From the NCBI RefSeq assembly GCF_018987265.1, contig NZ_CP076853.1, positions 3,953,501 through 4,017,500 on the forward strand: 64,000 nt of DNA. Direction: 5' to 3'. Shown piece after piece: positions 30,658 through 38,546 of the stretch (positions are counted from its first letter, which is position 1; each line of letters opens with the position of its first letter). This DNA is from Rhizobium sp. WYJ-E13. GTDB lineage: Bacteria; Pseudomonadota; Alphaproteobacteria; Rhizobiales; Rhizobiaceae. Below the pieces are notes generated by a model. That model was not told the DNA's origin. It did not search any database and was given only the letters and a program-made list of their open reading frames with translations. Made by a program: the position numbers and the translations under genes.

Positions 30658-31389
30658 TCACGCAAACGTCCGGAACCGCCGGATCGTTTCCTCTGCTTCG
30701 CCGATCGCATCAGGCGTGCCAACGGTCAGCCAATGGCCGTTCATCAGCATGCCGAAAAGTCTGCCTCGGGCAATCGCCCTGTCGAAATAGATATTGAGGT
30801 TGAAGGCATCTTCAGGCGCATCGTCGAGCAGCGCAGGGTTCATGACGATCGCGCCGGCATAGACGACTGGATTGGAGGGATCGTCGCGATAGCGCGTCAG
30901 CCGTCCGTCGGCAGCAAGGCTGAAATCGTTCTTGCCGTTGTGACCCGTCGTGTCTTCGATACGCACGCAGAGTAGCGCCATATCCATACGCTCCGCATCG
31001 AAGAATCCGGCTAAGCGCCGTAGATTGCTCGGTTGCCCCGCGGGTTCACCGATCCAGAAAAGGTCGGCATTCATGACGAAGACCGTCTCCCGATCGAGCA
31101 GCTTGAGACCTTTTGCCAGACCGCCGCCGGAATTCATCAGCGCATCGCGCTCATCGGAAATGAGGATATCGAGTCCGCGATAGTGTCTCAGATGGTCTTC
31201 CATCTGATCGGCGAAATGATGAACATTGACGGCCGCGCGTTCGACGCCGGCATCAACGAGTGAATCCAGCGCATAGTCGATCATCGGCTTTCCGCTGATT
31301 TTCACCAGGGGTTTCGGAATCGTGTCGGTGATTGGGCGCATGCGGGTTCCGAGCCCCGCGGCCAGCACCATGGCTTGTCTGACGGTCAT
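30658..31389 (-). CDS. murU: MurU-like nucleotidyltransferase (N-acetylmuramate-1-phosphate uridylyltransferase)
   Basis: A 243-aa sugar-phosphate nucleotidyltransferase with the signature AMVLAAGLGTRMRPIT, KPLVKISGKPMIDY and the metal-binding FVMNADLFW. MurU makes UDP-MurNAc from MurNAc-1-phosphate in the cell-wall recycling bypass of MurA. The assignment rests on sequence type and on the gene immediately upstream, whose C-terminal half resembles AmgK, the preceding kinase of that pathway. The gap to that gene is 12 bp and to addB 3 bp. Confidence 0.82.
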   Translation of the reverse strand: MTVRQAMVLAAGLGTRMRPITDTIPKPLVKISGKPMIDYALDSLVDAGVERAAVNVHHFADQMEDHLRHYRGLDILISDERDALMNSGGGLAKGLKLLDRETVFVMNADLFWIGEPAGQPSNLRRLAGFFDAERMDMALLCVRIEDTTGHNGKNDFSLAADGRLTRYRDDPSNPVVYAGAIVMNPALLDDAPEDAFNLNIYFDRAIARGRLFGMLMNGHWLTVGTPDAIGEAEETIRRFRTFA

Positions 31390-31401
31390 GCTGATCCGGT
31401 C

Positions 31402-32913
31402 TTATGATTCGACTGGGACTATTCCAGTCCTTGTGCACCATTCGCGCAAGGGGGCAAGCGCCTCGTGTTCCAGCGCCACCTTCAGATAGGACAGCGTGCG
31501 CGGCATATGTTGCAGATAGCCGGGTTTACCGTCTCGCTGCAAGAGCCGTACCCAGAGTCCGACGAGTTTGCAGTTGCGTTGCGCTGACATGATTGCCCAT
31601 GCCTTCAAGAATCCGGCTTCGTCGAAACCACGCTCAGTGCGCCGCAATGACAGATAATCGTCCATCAGGTGCCGGAAGAGATCCGGCTCGATGGTGACAC
31701 GGGCGTCTTGAACGATGGAAGCAAGATCATAGGCAGTCGGCCCGATCATCGCATCCTGGAAGTCGATGATGCCGATCTTGCGGATACCGCTTTCGTGTCC
31801 GCGCCAGATGATGTTCGGCGAATGGAAATCGCGCAGCAGGAGATTGGTTTCTGCCGATTGCAGTTCGTCGATCAAATGGTCCCAGATCGCGAGATATTCC
31901 TCGCGCTCTGCGTCGGTGGGCGGGGTACCGCGCTTCCAGGCGATATGCCAGTCGAGCACGAGCCGCACTTCCATCTTCATCGCCGTGCGATCGAAGTCTG
32001 GAATATGATGGATATGCGTGGGCGAAACCGGGATATCCTGTGGAATCTGCATGGAATGAAGATGGGCAAGGCAGGCGACGCTTTGCCGGTAGCGCTCGGC
32101 GATTGGTCGCCCGCTGGTATCGAGCACGCCTTCAGTGCCGAGATCCTCGATCAGCAGGATGCCTTGGTCGTAATCGACCTTGTAAATCTCCGGCGTCGCA
32201 AAGCCCCGCTGCCGCAACGCACCGGCAATTGCTACGAACGGATAGGCGTTTTCCGCAAGGTGCGCGACCTTGGGGTAAGGCTTGCCGTCCAGAACCGGCG
32301 GACCGTCGGGTAACGGCGGCCAGTCCATCAGGATCTTGCGATTGCCCTTCCCGGGATAGATCGATTCGTAGGCGCGGAGTGACGCGTCGCCAACAAGGAA
32401 CCGCCGCTTGGCATCACCACAGCCGGCGGCGGCGAGGAAGTTGCGTATCGCCAGCACGCGACGGATACGTGCCGCGGTTTTCTCCGGTGCCGTGATTGTC
32501 ACCCGCCTGCCGGCAGCCTCGTGTTCAAGCCGCAGCGAGATGCGTGTTTCAGGCAACTCACTTTCTGCCATCTCGGGCCATTCGACGATGCAGATGCCGT
32601 TATCGAGCGCCTCGTCGAAGCCGAGTTCGGTCAACTCGGAGGGATCACCGAGCCTGTAGAGATCGAAATGCGAGACCGGAATGCGCAGCTCGTAGGATTG
32701 AACCAGCGTGAAAGTGGGGCTTGGAACTTCCAGCCCGTCGTCATCCGCCATCGCGCGCAGGAATGCGCGTGCGAGTGAGGATTTTCCGGCGCCGAGATCG
32801 CCTGATAATGCCAAGCAATCGCCCACTTTCAGCGCCAGCGCCAAATCGTTGCCGAGGCAGATGGTCGCTGCCTCGTTTTCCAGAAAAAGCGAGATTTCGT
32901 CGCTTTGCGTCAT
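31402..32913 (-). CDS. TsaE-AmgK fusion: tRNA t6A ATPase domain plus amino-sugar kinase domain
   Basis: A 503-aa two-domain protein. Residues about 1-150 are TsaE (YjeE), the ATPase needed for tRNA t6A37 synthesis, with Walker A GDLGAGKSSLARAFL, SPTFTLVQSY and HFDLYRLGD. Residues about 165-503 are an aminoglycoside-phosphotransferase-fold kinase resembling AmgK (MurNAc/GlcNAc anomeric kinase), with LRDFHSPNIIW and the typical IIDFQDAMIGPTAYDLASI. The start at 32913 overlaps the divL stop (ATGA); a longer upstream frame lies inside divL. Two essential processes, tRNA modification and cell-wall recycling, are joined in one polypeptide. Confidence 0.9.
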   Translation of the reverse strand: MTQSDEISLFLENEAATICLGNDLALALKVGDCLALSGDLGAGKSSLARAFLRAMADDDGLEVPSPTFTLVQSYELRIPVSHFDLYRLGDPSELTELGFDEALDNGICIVEWPEMAESELPETRISLRLEHEAAGRRVTITAPEKTAARIRRVLAIRNFLAAAGCGDAKRRFLVGDASLRAYESIYPGKGNRKILMDWPPLPDGPPVLDGKPYPKVAHLAENAYPFVAIAGALRQRGFATPEIYKVDYDQGILLIEDLGTEGVLDTSGRPIAERYRQSVACLAHLHSMQIPQDIPVSPTHIHHIPDFDRTAMKMEVRLVLDWHIAWKRGTPPTDAEREEYLAIWDHLIDELQSAETNLLLRDFHSPNIIWRGHESGIRKIGIIDFQDAMIGPTAYDLASIVQDARVTIEPDLFRHLMDDYLSLRRTERGFDEAGFLKAWAIMSAQRNCKLVGLWVRLLQRDGKPGYLQHMPRTLSYLKVALEHEALAPLREWCTRTGIVPVES

Positions 32914-35495
32914 TCGGCGGCGACGGAATGCGGCATGTCGATGGAAGGGATGCGGCAGGTCACCGTCGTCCCCTTGCCCGGCTCGCTGTCGATGCCGACC
33001 TCGCCGTTGTGCAGGCTGACGAAGCTGTCGACGATCGAAAGGCCAAGCCCCGCTCCGCTGCGCTTTCCGCTCTTGGCACCGGTCGCGAAGCGATCGAAGA
33101 CCGTAGCCACCATTTCGGGAGAAATGCCGGGGCCGCGATCCCTGACAGAGAAGACGAAATCCGTGCCTTCCCGGCGGCATTCGAGCGCAATCGTTGTACC
33201 CTCGGGCGAGAAGTTGGCGGCATTGGCCAGAAGCTTCAGCAGGATCTGCTTCAGCCGCTGCGGGTCGGCAACGATCGAGCCGAGATAGGCCGGAGCGGTG
33301 ATTTCAAGTGAAACACCACTTTCCTGCAGCCGGTCGGCGATCTGCAGGGAGACGTCGTCCAGAAGATCGGCAAGATCGATTTCCGCATAGTTGAGCCGCA
33401 TGATGCCGGCATCGACGGTGGCGAGATCAAGGATGTCATTGACGAGCGTCAGCAGTACCGACGACGAGGTGGCGATATGGTCGATATATTCCGCCTGCCG
33501 TTCATTCAGCGGGCCGACGCCCGGCGTGCGCAACAGATCGGTGAAACCGATGATATTCGTCAGCGGCGAGCGCAGTTCGTAGGAGACGTGCTGCACGAAG
33601 TCATTCTTCAGCTCGTCTGCCTTGCGCAGCGCCTCATTCTTTTCCGTCAGTGCGCGTTCGGCGCGAACGTTGTCGGTCATGTTGACAAAGGTCAGCATGG
33701 TCTGCGCGTTCGGCAGCGGGATGACCGCGAAGTCGAGAACGAGGCCGGACAGCAGTTCGAGCGTTCCCTGACTGGAACGGCGCTCATCATCGAAGCTGGT
33801 GATCAGCTCGGCAAAGGTCTTCCAGCCGTCGGGCTGGTCATAGGACGGCGCACAGGCCTCGCCGATCGCACGAATATGCGTGCCGGGCTTGGCTTCCGCC
33901 TCGGTAACGCCCCAAAGAGCCCGGAAGGCTGGGTTGGAGAGGCGAATACGGCCGTCAGGTCCGAAGACCGCAACACCTTCCGACAGATGATCGATCGTTT
34001 CGCCCTGAACCTTCACCAGCGTGTTGTAGCGCGTTTCGAGATCGACCTGCTCCGTAAGGTTCTCGAAGACCCAGGTCGCGCCGCCCTGCGGATGCGCCGT
34101 GGCGAAGACGCGCAGCGTCTGCCCGTTCGGCAGGTGCCAGAGGTCAGATTGCGTATCGAGCGAACGATAGACGGAAAGCGCTGTTTCCTTCCACGATTTC
34201 CAGTTCAACTGGTCGGGCAGTTTCTTGGCGGCGCGCAGGCGCTCCAGGAGTTCGCTATTGTCGGGCTTGCTCTCAAGGAACGCGATATCGAGTTCCCAGA
34301 GTGCGACGAAGGCCTGATTGTAGAACTGCAGTCGGCGGTCGCCGCCGAAGATGGCAACGGGCGTCGCCAAATGGTCGAGCGTCTCCGCATGGCTTTTCAG
34401 TGTGCGTTCCAACTCGGCGCGAACCGCTTCGACATCGGAGACGTCGACGGCAATGCCGGCAGAGCCACTCGGGACCTTGACGTCAACCACGTCGAAGAAC
34501 GTGCGGTTGCCACGCACGACGGTCGAAATCGTGTCATGGAAAGGCGATTCCGGCATTGCCGTGGCGCGGATCCGCTCACGGGCAACGGTTGTCAGGATTT
34601 CGCGGCCTTCATTAACGGCCTGTTGGGGTGATTGCGCTTCGACGGCATCGCCATAGGCATGGTTGACCCAGGTCAGGCGGCCGGCGGTATCGCGCTGCCA
34701 GGCCGGCATGTCGATCGCATCGAGCATGGTCTGGAAGGCGGAAATCGACGTCATCAACCGATCGCGCTCGATCTTCAGTTCGGCGAGTTCAGCGCGCAGA
34801 TTGTTGAGCGCCACGAAGCGAACGAAGGCGCGGCCCCCGGAAACGCGGCCCTGGGCCTCAAGCACTTCGTCCCGGATTGTTTCGACCACCATGTCGAAGC
34901 TTTCGGCCTGCTCACGCAGCCGCCCGATCGCCCGTTCCAGTTCGGAAGCCGAGCGTGCCTTCAGCCAGAGACCAAAGGCAAGGAATTCATTGTCCTGCGG
35001 CGCGCCGGTTTCCGGTGGAAGCTGACCGAGGAGTTCAGGCCGAGCGACGCCGTCCCAGATGACGATACGCCGGTTCTTGTCGGCAATAAGCGCCTGATAT
35101 TGGGAAATGCGCTGCTGCGCATCCGAAAGCGCCGAGCGAATCTCGCGGCTCTCATTTTCGAGATTTCCACGCTGGCGCACCAGCCAGAGCGTCGAAAGCA
35201 GGGCAGCCGAAATCACGCCAATGACGACGGAAAGGCCGACAACCTGCGAGGAGGTGAAAAGATGCGCCGACCCGCCGATGACGGGCTCTGCTTGCGCCAG
35301 AACCGGCCAAGCCGGGACGAAGATCGCGGTGCTCACAGCGCACAGCTTTGCAATACGTGCCAAAGACCAGTTTTTTTGCCTTGCAGTCAAGAAGACCGCG
35401 GCAAACCCATATTTTTGGCCTGCCGGAAGCGGGCGGTCAGCAGCATAAGCGCTATCCTCCGCCTGACCGAGCAGGCTGTGTTTCATTTTCGACAT
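32910..35495 (-). CDS. divL: DivL-type cell-cycle sensor kinase with Tyr in place of the phospho-His
   Basis: An 861-aa protein with a hydrophobic N-terminal region (about 50-70 and 83-105), several PAS-like modules (about 245-620) and a histidine-kinase core. The H-box reads HVSYELRSPL, with Tyr639 where kinases have His, the hallmark of Caulobacter DivL. The catalytic domain keeps the N box (LLANAANFSPEGT), G1 (DRGPGIS), F (FDRFATG) and G2 (GAGLGLSIV). DivL controls CckA and so CtrA in alphaproteobacteria; that role is inferred here. It heads the run divL, tsaE-amgK, murU, addB, addA. Confidence 0.88.
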   Translation of the reverse strand: MSKMKHSLLGQAEDSAYAADRPLPAGQKYGFAAVFLTARQKNWSLARIAKLCAVSTAIFVPAWPVLAQAEPVIGGSAHLFTSSQVVGLSVVIGVISAALLSTLWLVRQRGNLENESREIRSALSDAQQRISQYQALIADKNRRIVIWDGVARPELLGQLPPETGAPQDNEFLAFGLWLKARSASELERAIGRLREQAESFDMVVETIRDEVLEAQGRVSGGRAFVRFVALNNLRAELAELKIERDRLMTSISAFQTMLDAIDMPAWQRDTAGRLTWVNHAYGDAVEAQSPQQAVNEGREILTTVARERIRATAMPESPFHDTISTVVRGNRTFFDVVDVKVPSGSAGIAVDVSDVEAVRAELERTLKSHAETLDHLATPVAIFGGDRRLQFYNQAFVALWELDIAFLESKPDNSELLERLRAAKKLPDQLNWKSWKETALSVYRSLDTQSDLWHLPNGQTLRVFATAHPQGGATWVFENLTEQVDLETRYNTLVKVQGETIDHLSEGVAVFGPDGRIRLSNPAFRALWGVTEAEAKPGTHIRAIGEACAPSYDQPDGWKTFAELITSFDDERRSSQGTLELLSGLVLDFAVIPLPNAQTMLTFVNMTDNVRAERALTEKNEALRKADELKNDFVQHVSYELRSPLTNIIGFTDLLRTPGVGPLNERQAEYIDHIATSSSVLLTLVNDILDLATVDAGIMRLNYAEIDLADLLDDVSLQIADRLQESGVSLEITAPAYLGSIVADPQRLKQILLKLLANAANFSPEGTTIALECRREGTDFVFSVRDRGPGISPEMVATVFDRFATGAKSGKRSGAGLGLSIVDSFVSLHNGEVGIDSEPGKGTTVTCRIPSIDMPHSVAAE

Positions 35496-35631
35496 CGGCG
35501 GTATGTCTCCGTCCTTTAATGTGCCGCATCACGACAAGACATCCCATTTTCGTGGAAAACGAAGAACTCCGAGCCACGAATCAAGTCTTAAAATAATACT
35601 TCGGAAGGGAATCGTCGGAAAGAGAGCGCCC

Positions 35632-35666
35632 AAAAAATAAGCCCCGGCATTTGTCAATGCCGGGGC
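35632..35666 (-). terminator. Intrinsic terminator after ahcY
   Basis: Perfect 10-bp arms GCCCCGGCAT / ATGCCGGGGC around a 6-nt loop. Read on the minus strand, a T-rich tract follows. It lies 30 bp beyond the ahcY stop and separates ahcY from divL. Confidence 0.87.
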
Positions 35667-35696
35667 CACCACATCTTGTGGATATCTAAGACTTGA

Positions 35697-37097
35697 TCAG
35701 TACCTGTAGTGGTCCGACTTGAAAGGACCCTGCGGCTTCACGCCGATATAGGCAGCCTGCTCTTCGCTGAGCTGGGTGAGCTTCACGCCGAGCTTGTCGA
35801 GATGTAGGCGCGCAACCTTCTCATCCAAGTGCTTCGGCAGGATGTAGACCTTGCTTTCATATTGGCCGGGCTTGGTGAAGAGCTCGATCTGCGCCAGCGT
35901 CTGGTTGGTAAAGGAAGCCGACATGACGAATGACGGATGGCCCGTCGCATTGCCGAGGTTCAGCAGGCGGCCTTCAGAAAGAAGGATGATGCGATTGCCC
36001 TTCGGGAACTCGATCAGGTCGACCTGCGGCTTGACGTTCGTCCATTTGAGGTTACGAAGTGCTGCAACTTCGATTTCGTTGTCGAAGTGGCCGATATTGC
36101 CGACGATCGCCATATCCTTCATCTGACGCATGTGGTCGATACGGATGACATCCTTGTTTCCGGTCGTGGTGATAAAGATATCGGCCGAGGAAACGACGTC
36201 CTCGAGCAGAACGACTTCATAACCGTCCATGGCAGCCTGCAGGGCGCAGATCGGATCGGCTTCCGTAACCTTGACGCGGGCGCCGGCACCGGAGAGCGAA
36301 GCGGCAGAACCCTTGCCGACATCGCCGTAACCGCAGACGACGGCAACCTTGCCGGCCATCATCACGTCGGTGCCGCGGCGGATACCGTCGACCAGCGATT
36401 CCTTGCAGCCATACTTGTTGTCGAACTTCGACTTGGTGACGGAGTCGTTGACGTTGATGGCCGGGAACGGCAGCAGGCCCTTCTGGCTCAGCTGATAGAG
36501 GCGGTTGACGCCCGTCGTGGTTTCTTCGGTCACGCCCTTGATGGCATCGCGCTGCTTGGTAAACCAGCCCGGGGAAGCGGCGAGGCGCTTCTTGATCTGC
36601 GCGAAGAGGATCTCTTCTTCTTCAGAATGCGGGTTGGAGAGAACGTCCTCACCGGCCTCGGCGCGGGCGCCAAGCAGGATATACATGGTGGCGTCGCCGC
36701 CATCATCGAGGATCATGTTGGAGAGGCCGCCATCGGCCCACTGGAAGATCTTGTCGGTGTAAACCCAGTAATCTTCAAGCGACTCTCCCTTGATCGCGAA
36801 GACCGGAACGCCGGAAGCGGCGATTGCTGCTGCGGCATGGTCCTGCGTCGAGAAGATATTGCACGAAGCCCAGCGGACTTCGGCGCCGAGGGCAACCAGA
36901 GTCTCGATGAGAACGGCGGTCTGGATCGTCATGTGCAGCGAGCCGGTGATGCGTGCGCCCTTCAGTGGTTTCGATTCACCGAATTCGGCGCGGCAGGACA
37001 TGAGGCCGGGCATTTCGGTTTCAGCGATGGTGATTTCCTTGCGTCCGAAATCTGCAAGGCCGATATCGGCGACGACATAATCTTTTTCAATGCTCAT
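35697..37097 (-). CDS. ahcY: Adenosylhomocysteinase (S-adenosyl-L-homocysteine hydrolase)
   Basis: AhcY splits S-adenosylhomocysteine into adenosine and homocysteine, relieving product inhibition of methyltransferases. The 466-aa product has the NAD-binding [13 protein letters not shown], substrate segments ([26 protein letters not shown]) and the conserved C-terminal SDHYRY. A ribosome-binding GGAGAG precedes the start. An imperfectly repeated palindrome lies about 130 bp upstream (37226-37254) and is a candidate regulatory site. A terminator follows the gene. Confidence 0.97.
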   Translation of the reverse strand: MSIEKDYVVADIGLADFGRKEITIAETEMPGLMSCRAEFGESKPLKGARITGSLHMTIQTAVLIETLVALGAEVRWASCNIFSTQDHAAAAIAASGVPVFAIKGESLEDYWVYTDKIFQWADGGLSNMILDDGGDATMYILLGARAEAGEDVLSNPHSEEEEILFAQIKKRLAASPGWFTKQRDAIKGVTEETTTGVNRLYQLSQKGLLPFPAINVNDSVTKSKFDNKYGCKESLVDGIRRGTDVMMAGKVAVVCGYGDVGKGSAASLSGAGARVKVTEADPICALQAAMDGYEVVLLEDVVSSADIFITTTGNKDVIRIDHMRQMKDMAIVGNIGHFDNEIEVAALRNLKWTNVKPQVDLIEFPKGNRIILLSEGRLLNLGNATGHPSFVMSASFTNQTLAQIELFTKPGQYESKVYILPKHLDEKVARLHLDKLGVKLTQLSEEQAAYIGVKPQGPFKSDHYRY

Positions 37098-37225
37098 TAG
37101 GGCTCTCCAGGCTGAAACGTCTCAAAACCATCGCAAGGACGCGACGATGACCGCAACGGATTGAACGCGTGCGGAATGCACATCATGCTCGCCGTTTAGC
37201 AGGCTTCGTTCGGGAAGGCAACGGG

Positions 37226-37254
37226 GATATAAAGAAGTCTTTATATCTTTATAT
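37226..37254. promoter_or_regulatory. Palindromic candidate operator upstream of ahcY
   Basis: Perfect 10-bp arms GATATAAAGA (37226-37235) and TCTTTATATC (37238-37247) separated by 2 nt, followed by an overlapping extra half-site (CTTTATAT, 37247-37254). It sits between the ptsH stop and ahcY. An ArsR-family, SahR-type regulator of methionine-cycle genes is a plausible reader; this is inference. Confidence 0.55.
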
Positions 37255-37265
37255 GGCGCTGGAGA

Positions 37266-37541
37266 TCAGATCTCTTCGCCGAACTTGTTCTGGATGAGCT
37301 CGTCGAGGGCATTCAGCGCTTCAGCCGCCTGGTTGCCGGTCGCCGAGACGACGACGCTGGAGCCGGGGCTCGCCGCAAGCATCATCAGACCCATGATCGA
37401 GGTGCCGCCGACCGTCATGCCGTCCTTGGAAACGGTGATCGTTGCATCGAAGGCATCGACAGTCTGGACGAATTTTGCCGAAGCGCGCGCGTGCAGGCCA
37501 CGCTTGTTGATGATCAGGAGTTCCCGGGAAAGCGGTGTCAT
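37266..37541 (-). CDS. ptsH: Phosphocarrier protein HPr (PTS)
   Basis: A 91-aa HPr. The phospho-accepting His17 lies in INKRGLHARASAKFV and the regulatory Ser48 in GGTSIMGLMML. It belongs to the incomplete, regulatory PTS of alphaproteobacteria, in which HPr passes phosphate to EIIA rather than to sugar permeases. It lies 9 bp after manX. Ser48 is the expected target of HprK encoded at 38106-38546. Confidence 0.94.
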   Translation of the reverse strand: MTPLSRELLIINKRGLHARASAKFVQTVDAFDATITVSKDGMTVGGTSIMGLMMLAASPGSSVVVSATGNQAAEALNALDELIQNKFGEEI

Positions 37542-37550
37542 GGAGGTTTC

Positions 37551-37952
37551 TTACTTTCCGCTCAGGACCCGGCTCGCAACGTTGATGTATTTGCGGCCGG
37601 CCTCGGAAGCCTCGGCAAGCGCCTTTTCCATATTGTTCTCGCCGCGCACGCCGGCGAGCTTGATCAACATCGGCAGGTTGACGCCGGCGATGACTTCGGT
37701 ATGGCCGCTGCTCATGACCGAGATTGCGAGGTTGGAAGGTGTACCGCCGAACATGTCGGTGAGAATGACGACGCCATGGCCGTCGTCTGCGCCGGAAACG
37801 GCTTCGAGAATGTCCTGTCGTCTCTGGTCCATATCGTCTTCCGGTCCGATGCAGACCGTTTCGATGAATTTCTGAGGACCGACGACGTGCTCTACGGCAT
37901 GACGAAACTCTTCAGCCAGCTTGCCATGAGTGACAAGCACAAGTCCGATCAT
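37551..37952 (-). CDS. manX: PTS EIIA component, mannose family (regulatory)
   Basis: A 133-aa EIIA-Man-type domain with the phospho-accepting His9 in IGLVLVTHGKLAEEF and the family motif LTDMFGGTPSNLA. No IIB, IIC or IID partners are visible, consistent with the regulatory (non-transporting) PTS known in rhizobia. The ATG at 37952 is the domain start, preceded by GGGAG. It is between hprK and ptsH; the 153-bp gap after hprK could hold a separate promoter. Confidence 0.93.
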   Translation of the reverse strand: MIGLVLVTHGKLAEEFRHAVEHVVGPQKFIETVCIGPEDDMDQRRQDILEAVSGADDGHGVVILTDMFGGTPSNLAISVMSSGHTEVIAGVNLPMLIKLAGVRGENNMEKALAEASEAGRKYINVASRVLSGK

Positions 37953-38105
37953 GATATTACTGCTCCCATGGCATACGCAAACCGTGGCCCCAATATCGCA
38001 ACGCAGCAATTACGTCCACCGGTGGGGGCACATCTTGGCGATCAAAAGCCGAAGTGCAAGATAAAAATATAAATATATAAGCCGTATCAGGCCGTCCGGA
38101 AGGCC

Positions 38106-38546
38106 TCAACTTCCGATTTCCGGCGCTTTTGCCGTCAACACTGCAAGGGGCAGGGGGAGGTTGGGCAACAATCGCAGTGCAGGCAACTCGAAACCCTCGG
38201 CAAGAACGGCGGTTTCTCCTTCCGCAGGAAGCCGGTTCTCGCCGCTGGCGCTGCCTGGCAGGACTACAAAATGCATCGCCGCCTGGGCAATATGATCGTG
38301 CTTCACGATGCCCGTGCCGCGCAGTTCGATAAGCCCGGCAATGGCTGGCGGACAGGCGGCAGTGATTGCTCCGTCCTGTTTCGAAAGAAGCACCTGATCA
38401 TCGGCCACGAGGACAGAGAATATCCCCTGCCGCCGCGCCTCCGCCATGCAGGTAAAAGCGGTCATCGACTTGCCCCAGCCCGAAGGGCCGGTGAACAGCA
38501 GGCCGGTCTTTCCAATGACGATTGCGGTGGCGTGGATGTTGATCAT
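38106..38546 (-). CDS. hprK: Truncated-type HPr kinase/phosphorylase
   Basis: A 146-aa protein that corresponds only to the C-terminal catalytic half of HprK from Gram-positive bacteria; the short form is normal in alphaproteobacteria. Walker A GPSGWGKS is at residues 20-27, followed by LVADDQVLL and IELRGTGIV. It is expected to phosphorylate HPr on Ser48. The start overlaps the chvG stop as ATGA, which couples it to the two-component system. Confidence 0.92.
   Translation of the reverse strand: MINIHATAIVIGKTGLLFTGPSGWGKSMTAFTCMAEARRQGIFSVLVADDQVLLSKQDGAITAACPPAIAGLIELRGTGIVKHDHIAQAAMHFVVLPGSASGENRLPAEGETAVLAEGFELPALRLLPNLPLPLAVLTAKAPEIGS

Noticed and set aside
33300..33315. parS-like 16-mer inside divL
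   Set aside because: Three mismatches, one of them in the central CG step that ParB recognition requires.
37098..37265. SAM- or SAH-type riboswitch upstream of ahcY
   Set aside because: No recognisable conserved core or pseudoknot pattern; the only structured feature is the AT-rich DNA palindrome.
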